A DNA stretch of 64,000 bases. Origin: Marinilactibacillus sp042660675. Its GTDB lineage: Bacteria; Bacillota; Bacilli; Lactobacillales; Carnobacteriaceae_A. Below, piece after piece: positions 1 to 7,963 of this stretch. Numbering within the stretch: position 1 is the first letter of the stretch; each line of letters opens with the position of its first letter. Location: contig NZ_JBHSUL010000035.1 in the NCBI RefSeq assembly GCF_042660675.1, positions 47,811 through 111,810 of the forward strand, written 5' to 3'. Made by a program: the position numbers and the translations under genes. The notes beneath the pieces are model-generated. The model ran no database searches, had not been told where the DNA came from, and was given only the letters and a program-made list of their open reading frames with translations.

Positions 1-789
1 TTCTCGTAAAACTTTTTGGACATCGCTCTTTTGAAGTGAAACGATATCTTCGAATGTGAATAGGCTCGCTTTGACTTCCTCAGCCAAAGTAGGTTGTCTT
101 TCTTCTAGTTCCGCTACAATCGTCTTCTCGGTCGTACGTCCAACTTGATTCAAGATATCAACCAAAGTATTGACGCCACCTACATTCTCGGTTTCATTTT
201 CAACATAAGAAGAAAACTTACTCTCAATTACTTTCTCAATCTTTTCAATAATAGCTGGTGAGGTATTACTAATCGTACCAATTCGTTCAGCTATTTCTGT
301 TTGCTTATCTTGAGGAAACTGAACCAAAATTTGAGCTGCTTTATCTGGCTGCATGTAACAAAGAATTAAAGCTACTGTCTGAGATTGTTCGCCCAACAGT
401 AGATTCGTCAATTGTTGAGGATCAGCTTTTCTAGCAATATTAAATGGTCGCTCTCTTAATTGAATTTGGTTCAGCATGTCAATCACTTCTTTTGCACGTT
501 GTGTTCCCAAGGCTTTATTCAATAAAGTTTTAGCGTAATCAATACCACCATCAAGTATATACTCTCTTGCTTGAGACATTTCAAGAAATTCATCCACGAT
601 CGCTTCTCTATCTTCTCTACTTACATGATCAATATTGGCAATTTCATAACTGACTTTTTGAATGTAGGCATCAGGTAATTGTTTCATAATTTGTGCAGAT
701 GTTTCGGGGCCTAAAGCAATCATGAAAATAGCCGCTTTCTTAATTCCATCTAGTTGAACGGTTTTCTTATCATCAATAACCTCTGTCAT
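1..789 (-). CDS. fliG: Flagellar motor switch protein FliG (partial, C-terminus beyond window)
   Basis: FliG is the cytoplasmic C-ring protein that sits on the FliF ring and interacts with the stator to produce torque. The 263 codons present start at the ATG complementary to 787-789, behind an AGGGG-type ribosome binding site, and run off the left edge with no stop. The translation begins MTEVIDDKKTVQLDG, contains KKAAIFMIALGPETS and the middle-domain stretch QTVALILCYMQPDKAA, typical of FliG N and M domains. The C-terminal torque helix with its charged residues lies outside the window; a complete FliG is about 335 residues. It follows fliF by 10 bp as the last visible gene of flgB-flgC-fliE-fliF-fliG. 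Identity is firm. Confidence 0.95.
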   Translation of the reverse strand, partial: MTEVIDDKKTVQLDGIKKAAIFMIALGPETSAQIMKQLPDAYIQKVSYEIANIDHVSREDREAIVDEFLEMSQAREYILDGGIDYAKTLLNKALGTQRAKEVIDMLNQIQLRERPFNIARKADPQQLTNLLLGEQSQTVALILCYMQPDKAAQILVQFPQDKQTEIAERIGTISNTSPAIIEKIEKVIESKFSSYVENETENVGGVNTLVDILNQVGRTTEKTIVAELEERQPTLAEEVKASLFTFEDIVSLQKSDVQKVLRE

Positions 790-799
790 TCTACCCCTC

Positions 800-2425
800 C
801 TATTCTTTTAACCATATTTTCATTAATTCTGCCGCTAGTTCAGGATTTTGTTTTGCTTCTTCCCTTACTAAGTCTTCTTTATCACTCATGACTTTGTTTT
901 GTTGTTTTTTACGTTCAATATCTAAATCAATTGGTTCTGGTTCAACAGGAAGTGGTTGAGCCGGTTGAGTTGGAACCATTGGTTGAGGTTCGAAACTTTC
1001 TTCAAACTCATCAAATTCATCTTTTCGACCTTTACGCAGAATAGATAATATGGCAATGCCTAATACAAGCAGTACGATACTTCCAACCATGAATGGCCAG
1101 TATCTTCTAAAGAAGATCATAATATCTTCCATAATGTCTGTGTTGATTACAGGTACTTCTTCATTACCCACAAAAGCCATTGACTCTACTGTAACGTCTC
1201 CACGAATTGCACTATCTTGAGTGTCTAGTCCTAAAGCACGTCTTACAATCGGAACAATTTGATTCTGGGCAATGACCGTATCACCCGTTTGGTTAATGAT
1301 AATTGAAGCATCTACTGTTTCAATGACACCAGGGGCTCTCACGTATCGTTCAGAATTTTGATCTAACTCATAATTGATCGTACGGTCTAGAGAAGCATTT
1401 TGTTGATTTTCTCCGTCGCCATCTTCTGCAACGGGAAGTTCTCCTTCTTCTATAAGACCTTGTAGCATTTCGCTTGCACCGTTATAATTTTCCGTTTGAC
1501 TTCTAATTAGTCCTTCTCGGTCCGGAGCTTCTTCACTCTCTGGATCAACCATAGGAGCTGTATAAGTCACTGTCTCCCCTTCAACTGCATCGAAATTCAT
1601 TGAAGCATTGACAACTACACGGATATTATTTGGACCATAAACTGGCGCTAATAATTCATTGATTCGTTTTTCAAGATCTTGCTCATAGCTCTTTTGTACA
1701 GATAGCTGCTGGTTGGAAATATCTGTAGCGCCAATCGCATTCTCTCCATCTTGTAAGAATCCACTTAACAAGTTTCCATTTGAGTCTACAATCTGTATGT
1801 TGCTTACGGGTAGTCCATCAACTGCACCGGCAACTAAAGAAGCAATTCCCTGAATATTTTGAGTCGTTAATTGATTCGCGCCTCTAGTCTGAAGCACAAT
1901 AGAAGCAGAAGCTTCACTCTTATATTCTGGATTTTGAAAGATACTGTCTTCTGGTATCGATAGCATCACTTTAGCTGCTTCTACTTGTTGTAAAGAAGAA
2001 ATAGAACGTTCTAACTCTCCTGTTACAGCTCTTTGATACATAATTTCGCGGTCTTGATCTGTTGCCATCATACTTGTGTCATCGAAAATTTCGAATCCAG
2101 TAGAACTTTTAGGCATTAGGCCATTCGTTGCGATCTCAATACGATATTGATCGACCTGTTTTTCATCAATTAAAATCGTAGTTCCGCCGTTCTCCAATTT
2201 ATAGAGAATTCCTTGCGACTCAAGATCCTCAACAATAGCACCCGCATCTGCTTCTTCCATATTCGAAAATAGAACGGTGTACTGCTTCCTTTGAGATATG
2301 TAAGCAACACCAGCAAGTACAATCACTGCAACTACAATTAACATAATCAGTCTTTTTCTTTTTGTAGCTTCAAGGTTCATCCAGCCACTTTGTAAGTTAC
2401 CCCATATATCTTTTACCTTGTCCAT
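800..2425 (-). CDS. fliF: Flagellar MS-ring protein FliF
   Basis: FliF forms the membrane MS ring on which the rotor and the export apparatus assemble. The 541-residue protein has a first membrane helix at about residues 26-43, a periplasmic-type YscJ/FliF region with ring-building motifs (for example MYQRAVTGELERSI and ASIVLQ), a second helix at about 443-463, and a Pro/Glu-rich cytoplasmic tail of about 78 residues ending in AELMKIWLKE, the FliG-binding end. Length and layout are normal for Bacillota. It lies between fliE (36 bp upstream) and fliG (10 bp downstream) in the basal-body operon. Confidence 0.96.
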   Translation of the reverse strand: MDKVKDIWGNLQSGWMNLEATKRKRLIMLIVVAVIVLAGVAYISQRKQYTVLFSNMEEADAGAIVEDLESQGILYKLENGGTTILIDEKQVDQYRIEIATNGLMPKSSTGFEIFDDTSMMATDQDREIMYQRAVTGELERSISSLQQVEAAKVMLSIPEDSIFQNPEYKSEASASIVLQTRGANQLTTQNIQGIASLVAGAVDGLPVSNIQIVDSNGNLLSGFLQDGENAIGATDISNQQLSVQKSYEQDLEKRINELLAPVYGPNNIRVVVNASMNFDAVEGETVTYTAPMVDPESEEAPDREGLIRSQTENYNGASEMLQGLIEEGELPVAEDGDGENQQNASLDRTINYELDQNSERYVRAPGVIETVDASIIINQTGDTVIAQNQIVPIVRRALGLDTQDSAIRGDVTVESMAFVGNEEVPVINTDIMEDIMIFFRRYWPFMVGSIVLLVLGIAILSILRKGRKDEFDEFEESFEPQPMVPTQPAQPLPVEPEPIDLDIERKKQQNKVMSDKEDLVREEAKQNPELAAELMKIWLKE

Positions 2426-2461
2426 AAACGCATACTCCCTTTAACAGCTGCTGGTTCTAAC

Positions 2462-2785
2462 TTAGAACTGCATATTTTTGATTTCGTTATATGCTTCAAG
2501 TGCTCTATTTCTAAATTGAACAGCAACTTCTAAAGAAAGCTGTGCTTCCGTTGTTTTGATCATAACTGTATGCAAGTCGTCCGCTGTTCCATCAACGAGT
2601 GCTTCTACAGCTTGAGTAGATTCAACTTGTTTATTTTCTAAGGATTGTAAAGCATTAGAAAAGACGTTTGAAAAAGGATCGCTTTCTCCTTTTACCACGC
2701 CCCCTTTTTGATTAGTCCCTATTGTTCCATTCATTTCAGTTAATGCATTTGAGTATAATTGATTAATTCCATTCATTCCTGACAT
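2462..2785 (-). CDS. fliE: Flagellar hook-basal body protein FliE
   Basis: FliE is the small adaptor linking the MS ring to the rod and is the first rod-type substrate exported. The 107-residue product shows the family C-terminal pattern: TTEAQLSLEVAVQFRNRALEAYNEI is the conserved core (quoted in part: LSLEVAVQFRNRALEAYNEI) and the protein ends shortly after it. Its position between flgC and fliF is the usual one in Bacillota fla/che operons. Nothing unusual is seen. Confidence 0.95.
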   Translation of the reverse strand: MSGMNGINQLYSNALTEMNGTIGTNQKGGVVKGESDPFSNVFSNALQSLENKQVESTQAVEALVDGTADDLHTVMIKTTEAQLSLEVAVQFRNRALEAYNEIKNMQF

Positions 2786-2815
2786 TCTATGCTTCCTTTC
2801 AATCTGAATTATTTA

Positions 2816-3262
2816 TTATTTTCCAATTTCTAGTGCACGTTTCAGTAAGTCTTTATTATTATTCATAGCTGTAACATTGGCATCGTAGGTTCTCATAGCC
2901 GTCATCATTTCCACCATTTCATCTGCCATGTCCACATTAGGATAGGCAACATAGCCTAATTCATCCGCATCAGGATGTTCTGGCTCGAATACCATCTTGA
3001 TATTATCTTGGTCTGCAGTAACACCTGTGACTCGGACACCAGCGCTACTTGTATTCACGTCACCAGTGAAGCCAGATGTCTGTGTTTTAAGACTTTCTTC
3101 AAATTCTACTTGTTGTTTTATGTAAGGTCCTTCGCCATTTTCTGTTCTTGTTGTATTTACATTGGCGATGTTTGTTGAGATTGTATCTAACTTGAATCGT
3201 TCAAGCGTTAACCCGCTTGCATTAATACGCATTCCATCAAAAATTGACACTGATAATTCCAA
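2816..3262 (-). CDS. flgC: Flagellar proximal rod protein FlgC
   Basis: FlgC is one of the proximal rod proteins. The 148-residue sequence has the N-terminal rod/hook motif near residues 12-38 (LTLERFKLDTISTNIANVNT) and the C-terminal helix with VEMMTAMRTYDANVTAMNNN, both characteristic of axial proteins that pair as coiled coils. The family N-terminal region of flagellar rod proteins is recognisable, and the length is near the usual 135-150. It starts 9 bp after flgB ends. Confidence 0.96.
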   Translation of the reverse strand: MELSVSIFDGMRINASGLTLERFKLDTISTNIANVNTTRTENGEGPYIKQQVEFEESLKTQTSGFTGDVNTSSAGVRVTGVTADQDNIKMVFEPEHPDADELGYVAYPNVDMADEMVEMMTAMRTYDANVTAMNNNKDLLKRALEIGK

Positions 3263-3271
3263 CTCCTTCTA

Positions 3272-3649
3272 TTATCTTAATACAGATCTAAGCATATTAT
3301 ATTGAGCACTTGTTTGAGATACGAGAGCTTGGTAATGAATCGAGTTCGCAGCTAATTCTGCCATTTCTGTATCAATTGCTACATTGTTGCCATTCTCTCC
3401 TACTCGATTACCTTCTTGTGCTTTTATCTTTGCTGTAACATCATTATGACCAGAGACACCAAAGTGACGTTCATTGGTTTTTCTGAGTCCGGTACCGTCC
3501 ATGGCTTGCTGAAGAACGGATTCAAATTCTACGCGTTTTGCTTTATAACCTGGAGTGTTAACATTCGCAATATTGCTAGAGACGGTTTCTTGTCTCATAT
3601 TTGTTGCATCCAGTGCTCTATTCAATAAAGAAATGTTCTTGTATTCCAT
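3272..3649 (-). CDS. flgB: Flagellar proximal rod protein FlgB
   Basis: FlgB is a proximal rod subunit and the first gene of the flgB-flgC-fliE-fliF-fliG transcription unit. The 125-residue product has the axial motif RQETVSSNIANVNTPGYKAK near residues 19-38 and a C-terminal helix (NSIHYQALVSQTSAQYNMLR). A GGAGG-type ribosome binding site (GCGGAGGTAATCAG) precedes the ATG. A 537-bp intergenic stretch upstream carries a candidate promoter. Confidence 0.96.
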   Translation of the reverse strand: MEYKNISLLNRALDATNMRQETVSSNIANVNTPGYKAKRVEFESVLQQAMDGTGLRKTNERHFGVSGHNDVTAKIKAQEGNRVGENGNNVAIDTEMAELAANSIHYQALVSQTSAQYNMLRSVLR

Positions 3650-4186
3650 CTGATTACCTCCGCTACTAATAAAAATCTTGGTATGTGTATAAACTCGAAA
3701 TTTTGTTTAAATATCCAACATTTATAAGTTTAAATTAGTCTTGAAAAAGTTTCAATCTTAATTTTTTTGTTATGTTTATATTTGAAATGTAATTGTGAAC
3801 ATTTGGTTGAAATAAAAGATTCGAGATGAATTTCTTTTTTCATATGTCAAAACCCGAATATTAGTTAACCCTTATCATACCAATGGTTATCTGACACCAG
3901 ATGCACTAGTTGCGTACCTCTATAGTTAAATTGATGTTAATGTCAAGCGCTTTTTACACATTATTTTTGTCATTATGTAAACAAATGACAGTTTTGTGAA
4001 CAGAAATATTAAATCGATTTCATTACTTATAGATTGATATTGTTATCTAATAAATCTATTTTTGTACAACTTCTGAACTGTTTTAAATGTAAAATTCCTA
4101 TTTAAAACTAGTAATATTTTTGTTAATTTTTATACATTTTTCTTTAAGACTTTAGAATGCCCTTACACATATAAAAAGACCAGCAA
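3650..4186. other. Long AT-rich intergenic region upstream of flgB
   Basis: This 537-bp gap holds no convincing gene. On the minus strand it contains a candidate housekeeping promoter at 3919-3946 that would give flgB a leader of roughly 260 nt. The high-coordinate end contains the fliS terminator hairpin and T-run. I see no tRNA, riboswitch consensus or repeat in it; the rest is very AT-rich. Confidence 0.6.
3919..3946 (-). promoter_or_regulatory. Candidate sigma-A promoter for flgB operon
   Basis: On the minus strand a perfect -35 TTGACA (complement of 3941-3946) is followed after 16 bp by TATAGA (complement of 3919-3924), a four-of-six match to the -10. It is the best promoter in the gap between fliS and flgB. 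No SigD-type sequence was seen here. Confidence 0.5.
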
Positions 4187-4199
4187 TTAAATGCTGGCC
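4171..4199 (-). terminator. Rho-independent terminator of fliS operon
   Basis: On the minus strand GGCCAGCA pairs with TGCTGGTC around a short AT loop (arms 4192-4199 and 4178-4185), followed by TTTTTAT. The stem overlaps the last codons and stop of fliS and closes the flaG-fliD-fliT-fliS unit. Confidence 0.85.
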
Positions 4200-4558
4200 C
4201 AAGCTTCTAGTAATTCGCTTAATATTGATCTAGCTCCACTCATTTTTTCAGAATCTTTTTTTAGATTTGCTTGGAGTAATTCATTCAATAAATACTCATA
4301 GAGAGTTTCAAGTTCACTAGCTATGTGGTTCTCTCCACCTTGATGATTCAAGGAATTTAATAATTCAGCCACTATATCTTGTGCTTTAATCAAATGACGA
4401 TTGATCTTTTCATTATCTTTGTTTTCTAGAGCTAGCTCAGCTAGTCGGATATTTTTGATTGCGCCTTCGTAAAGCAAAACAACCAATTGTTTAGGAGAAG
4501 CTGTTTGAATTTGATTTGTTTTATAGACATTTGACGCATTACCGTAACCCATGTTCAT
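4187..4558 (-). CDS. fliS: Flagellin export chaperone FliS
   Basis: FliS is the cytoplasmic chaperone that binds the C-terminus of flagellin and delivers it to the export gate. The 123-residue helical protein begins MNMGYGNASNVYKTNQIQTA and contains SPKQLVVLLYEGAIKNIRLA, the family's first-helix signature. Its gene follows the FliT-like gene by 15 bp and ends within a terminator hairpin. Confidence 0.96.
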   Translation of the reverse strand: MNMGYGNASNVYKTNQIQTASPKQLVVLLYEGAIKNIRLAELALENKDNEKINRHLIKAQDIVAELLNSLNHQGGENHIASELETLYEYLLNELLQANLKKDSEKMSGARSILSELLEAWASI

Positions 4559-4573
4559 ACTCCTTGTCTTCTA

Positions 4574-4936
4574 TTAAGCCTGTCTGTCCAGAAACATTGA
4601 CTGATTCTGATCCATATACCCGTTGATCATCTGGTTTTTCTTGTTCACTTGATTCATCTGACCTTTTACTGTTTGATTTTCAGTTGCAATTAGTGTGATT
4701 AGTTCTTTGTGCTTTACAATAACTTCTTTCCAGACATCCCGATAATCATCCGAAAATGTCTGAATTTCTGATTCTGAAAGTTGCTTATCTAGTTCATTCA
4801 TCTCTTGAATGAACACTTCTACTTCAGAAAGAATAGAAATTGCGGAGTCAATCGTATCATTAAAAGACTCGTAAGCATTATACATTTTAAGAAGTGTTGC
4901 TTTCTTTTTTTGCAGCAATTGACATTGTAGTACCAT
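4574..4936 (-). CDS. fliT: FliT-like flagellar chaperone
   Basis: A 120-residue, mostly helical, charged protein with no cysteine beyond position 5 and no membrane segment. Its place between fliD and fliS is the standard position of fliT, the chaperone for the filament cap FliD. Sequence similarity within FliT families is weak, so the call rests mainly on position, size and predicted coiled-coil character. An AAAGG ribosome binding site precedes the ATG. Confidence 0.7.
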   Translation of the reverse strand: MVLQCQLLQKKKATLLKMYNAYESFNDTIDSAISILSEVEVFIQEMNELDKQLSESEIQTFSDDYRDVWKEVIVKHKELITLIATENQTVKGQMNQVNKKNQMINGYMDQNQSMFLDRQA

Positions 4937-4953
4937 GACATTTCCTTTCAGTC

Positions 4954-6390
4954 TTACTTATCGTTTCCGCCCATTTGTCCCATCATAAATTGGAGTTGTG
5001 ATTCAGCTTGCATCATTGCTGTATCAAGCGCAGTAAACTGTTTAATATACTGCTCACGCTTAGTTTCTATGCGTTTATTAAATGTCTCAATACGCTGATT
5101 CACATCTTTGATCAGACGATCATACGTATCATTTTTAGTTTTGATAATTCCTGATGAACTAGAAATATATTCGTTCACTAGAGAACGTGCTGAATTGGCA
5201 AATCCACTTAATTTTGTTTCAGTTTTTGTTATTTCTACACCTTCAGTATCGGTGACGGTATTTGTAACTCTTTCAGAACTATGAAAGAACTTTTCTACAT
5301 CGCTCGGATTCTTTTCAAGTGTTTCTGTGAATTTCGCCCTATCGAAAGATGCTTTACCATAACGATCGATCTCTACTCCTAAATCTTGTAAGTTTTTGAC
5401 GGACTCTGAAGAAGTACTCATGTTTCTGGTAAACATACTTCTTAAACTTGACTGTAATCGAGCTAATGAGCTATCTCCAACCAATGTACCAGTCTTATTA
5501 TTTTCAGCAGAAGGATCACCAACTGAAGTTTGTTGGTCTATAAAGGAATTCAAAGAATTATACTGATCCACCAACTCTTTCATGGTATCTGCTGCCTTGT
5601 CAGTATTATTTGTAATTGAGATTCTATCCGACTCATCTAAACCATGTACTTTTTGAAGATTTAAGGTAACCCCATCTAAAACGTCTGTAATTGTATTGCT
5701 ATCTTTTTTTATGTTAAGACCATCAATTTCAAACTCAGCTTGTTGTCCTATTTTTACAGAAGCGACATCAGTACCAAATCCAAGATCCGAAGCAGCTTCA
5801 CCAATAACGGATAAAGTCTTCTCACCTGAATCTGTATGAGTCAAGATCAAACGATTATCGACTATGCTAGCTTTAATTTTTGATTTTTCACTTTGCTCAT
5901 TGATTTTGTCACGAATATCTTTCAAGCTATCTTCAGCTTTAATTTCTATTTCAAATTTAGTAGTGCTTGAAGAATCGTTTTCTCCAAGTGTACCCGTATC
6001 AATTATTAAATTGCTTTCGATACCCATCTGATCGTTAAGTGATTCTATGCCAAGTTCTCCACCTGTTATACGTGTACTAGTAGCCAGTTGTAAGACTTTT
6101 AGCTCATAATCTCCAGTAGTAGCTGTACTCTTAGCAGTAGCTGAGATATTTTTATCACTAGAAACTGTAACAGTTTTCGAATTAAAAGTATCTGGTTTCT
6201 TTAAATTATCCAGTTTCGTATAAAGGTTATCTAAACGGCCATTGACATCTTTCCAAGCAGTTTGTTGTTTCTGGTATTTATCTTTTTGGTTTGTAAACTT
6301 TACCCCTCTAGATGATTCTGCTTGTATCAATTGCTCCACTGTGGTCATATCAATACCAGAGTATAGCCCCATTACGTTCATACCACTCAT
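4954..6390 (-). CDS. fliD: Flagellar filament cap protein FliD
   Basis: FliD (HAP2) forms the cap under which flagellin subunits polymerise. The 478-residue protein has a FliD N-terminal domain (MNVMGLYSGIDMTTVEQLIQ, with the family's G(L/M)xSGID pattern near residues 8-15) and a FliD C-terminal domain rich in coiled coil (for example VNQRIETFNKRIETKREQYI near the end). It starts 4 bp after flaG ends. Length is normal for Bacillota. Confidence 0.96.
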   Translation of the reverse strand: MSGMNVMGLYSGIDMTTVEQLIQAESSRGVKFTNQKDKYQKQQTAWKDVNGRLDNLYTKLDNLKKPDTFNSKTVTVSSDKNISATAKSTATTGDYELKVLQLATSTRITGGELGIESLNDQMGIESNLIIDTGTLGENDSSSTTKFEIEIKAEDSLKDIRDKINEQSEKSKIKASIVDNRLILTHTDSGEKTLSVIGEAASDLGFGTDVASVKIGQQAEFEIDGLNIKKDSNTITDVLDGVTLNLQKVHGLDESDRISITNNTDKAADTMKELVDQYNSLNSFIDQQTSVGDPSAENNKTGTLVGDSSLARLQSSLRSMFTRNMSTSSESVKNLQDLGVEIDRYGKASFDRAKFTETLEKNPSDVEKFFHSSERVTNTVTDTEGVEITKTETKLSGFANSARSLVNEYISSSSGIIKTKNDTYDRLIKDVNQRIETFNKRIETKREQYIKQFTALDTAMMQAESQLQFMMGQMGGNDK

Positions 6391-6394
6391 ATTG

Positions 6395-6787
6395 TCACTC
6401 CATTCTATCTACAATAAGTCCCGACCATTCCCAAATACCAGCAATTATATCTAGCATTTTTTCAGGTGGAATCTCTCTTAAAACTTCTCTAGTATTATTA
6501 TCTACTAATTCAACCAATATACGCCCAGTACCATCATGTTTTCTGAAAGAGAGTTGTGTATTAACTCTTTGCATGACATCTTCTGCTTCAAGTATCCACT
6601 GATTGATTTCTCTCTCTGTTGGTGGTTTTTTAACGATGTCTTCTTGCTGATCGGTTCTTCTAATTTCTCTTACTGGTTGGATAGGATCTACATATGAATT
6701 ACCGTATAAGGATATCGTACTTTTACTATGTTGTAAAACTCTATCGACAGTCTTGATTGTATTTTGTGAATTAATACGTTGATTCAT
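6395..6787 (-). CDS. flaG: FlaG family flagellar protein
   Basis: FlaG proteins affect filament length; the biochemical role is poorly defined. I chose the ATG complementary to 6785-6787 because AGGAG lies 8 nt upstream of it; the longer in-frame reading begins at TTG with no ribosome binding site. The resulting 130-residue product has a variable N-terminal half and the conserved FlaG core in its C-terminal half (VNTQLSFRKHDGTGRILVEL followed by DNNTREVLREIPPEKMLDI). It is the first gene of flaG-fliD-fliT-fliS, downstream of the hag terminator. Confidence 0.93.
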   Translation of the reverse strand: MNQRINSQNTIKTVDRVLQHSKSTISLYGNSYVDPIQPVREIRRTDQQEDIVKKPPTEREINQWILEAEDVMQRVNTQLSFRKHDGTGRILVELVDNNTREVLREIPPEKMLDIIAGIWEWSGLIVDRME

Positions 6788-6867
6788 CTTCACAACTCCT
6801 AATATCAAATAAATAAACTCAACTTGTTCTTAAGAAACTAAAAAAAGCATTATTATATATGTAAAAT

Positions 6868-6899
6868 AAAACCGAAGCTGGAAAACCAGCTCCGGTTCC
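6868..6899 (-). terminator. Terminator of hag
   Basis: On the minus strand a 12-bp stem (arms 6886-6897 and 6870-6881, AACCGGAGCTGG paired with CCAGCTTCGGTT, one mismatch) with a TTTT loop is followed by TTATTTTA. It ends the monocistronic flagellin transcript. Confidence 0.9.
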
Positions 6900-6926
6900 A
6901 TATTAAATCTAATTGTTCTATTAAGA

Positions 6927-7781
6927 TTAACCCAATAGTTGTAAAACACCTTGTGGCATTTGGTTAGCTTGAGCAAGCATCGCAGTTGAAGCTTGAGAAA
7001 GGATGTTAGATTTAGTGAATGACATCATTTCTTCAGCCATGTCAACGTCACGGATACGTGAGTTAGCTTCAGCTAGGTTTTCTTTAGTAGTAGTTAAGTT
7101 GTTGATTGTGTGGTCTAAACGGTTTTGAGTAGCACCTAATTCAGAACGTTGTTTTGAAACTGTAGTAATAGCAGCATCAAGTTTATCAGTTAACGCATTA
7201 GCAGCATCTGCATTGACAGTAATATTATCGACATCAGAAGCATCTACTAGCTCAATATCTTCAGCAGCAATCTCTAAACCAGTTGAAGACATATCTTTCA
7301 GAGATACAGTAATTTTATCTTCATCACTAGTGTTTGCTCCAATTTGTAAAGTAACATCTTCTGACTCACTAGAAAGAAGTTTTTTTGTATTGAACTGAGT
7401 AGTTTCAGCGATTCTGTCAATTTCTGTTGTCAAAGCAGTCAATTCATCTTGAATTGCAGACAAATCGTCAGCGCTGTTAGTTCCATTACCAGCCTGTACA
7501 GAAAGATCACGCATACGATTTAAGATTGAGTGAGTTTCGTTAAGAGCACCTTCTGCTGTTTGAATAAGAGAAATTCCATCTTGAGCATTACGAGTAGCTT
7601 GGTTCAAACCAGAAATTTGATTTTTCATTTTTTCCGAGATTGAAAGTCCTGCAGCATCATCGCCAGCTTTGTTGATTCTAAGTCCTGAAGATAGTTTAGC
7701 TAGTGAATTACTTTTAGCTCCGTTTGCTGATGTTAAGCGAGAGTATGTATTCATCGCTGCAGTGTTAGTATTAATACGCAT
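6927..7781 (-). CDS. hag: Flagellin (filament subunit)
   Basis: This is the filament subunit. The start is the ATG complementary to 7779-7781, giving MRINTNTAAMNTYSRL; GGAGG lies 7 nt upstream, so the five extra in-frame codons before it are not used. The 284-residue protein has the conserved D0/D1 N-terminus (LAKLSSGLRINKAGDDAAGL) and C-terminus (AMLAQANQMPQGVLQLLG), with only a short variable centre, the short flagellin form common in Bacillota. It is preceded by a SigD-type promoter and followed by a strong terminator, so it is a single-gene unit. Confidence 0.97.
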   Translation of the reverse strand: MRINTNTAAMNTYSRLTSANGAKSNSLAKLSSGLRINKAGDDAAGLSISEKMKNQISGLNQATRNAQDGISLIQTAEGALNETHSILNRMRDLSVQAGNGTNSADDLSAIQDELTALTTEIDRIAETTQFNTKKLLSSESEDVTLQIGANTSDEDKITVSLKDMSSTGLEIAAEDIELVDASDVDNITVNADAANALTDKLDAAITTVSKQRSELGATQNRLDHTINNLTTTKENLAEANSRIRDVDMAEEMMSFTKSNILSQASTAMLAQANQMPQGVLQLLG

Positions 7782-7837
7782 GTTAATTTCCTCCAATGTG
7801 TTTGTGTGTTTTTAAGACGTTATCGCCTTCTAATTAT

Positions 7838-7864
7838 AGTATCGGAAGCATACAAATATTGTTA
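7838..7864 (-). promoter_or_regulatory. SigD (sigma-28) promoter of hag
   Basis: On the minus strand TTAA (7861-7864), 15 bp, then TCCGATAC (7838-7845 give the core CCGATACT). This resembles the SigD/FliA consensus TAAA-N15-GCCGATAA. The predicted leader is about 50 nt. The left end of the ISL3 element is only 44 bp upstream of the -35. Confidence 0.8.
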
Positions 7865-7900
7865 ACCCTAAAAAGTAAAATAAAATAAAAAACTACTCAA

Positions 7901-7908
7901 CTTTTTGT
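7901..7908. repeat. Target-site duplication, left copy
   Basis: CTTTTTGT directly abuts the left inverted repeat of the ISL3 element and is repeated exactly at 9319-9326. Eight base pairs is the duplication size typical of the ISL3 family. Confidence 0.92.
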
Positions 7909-7963
7909 GGCTCTGTGTCAAATAGTGTTGTACCGTTAGTTACCTTTAAGAAGCTTTATCGAT

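Noticed and set aside
3938..3956. AAGCGCTT palindrome at the flgB promoter considered as a cre site
   Set aside because: Only the central CG-containing core fits; five of fourteen positions disagree with the cre pattern.
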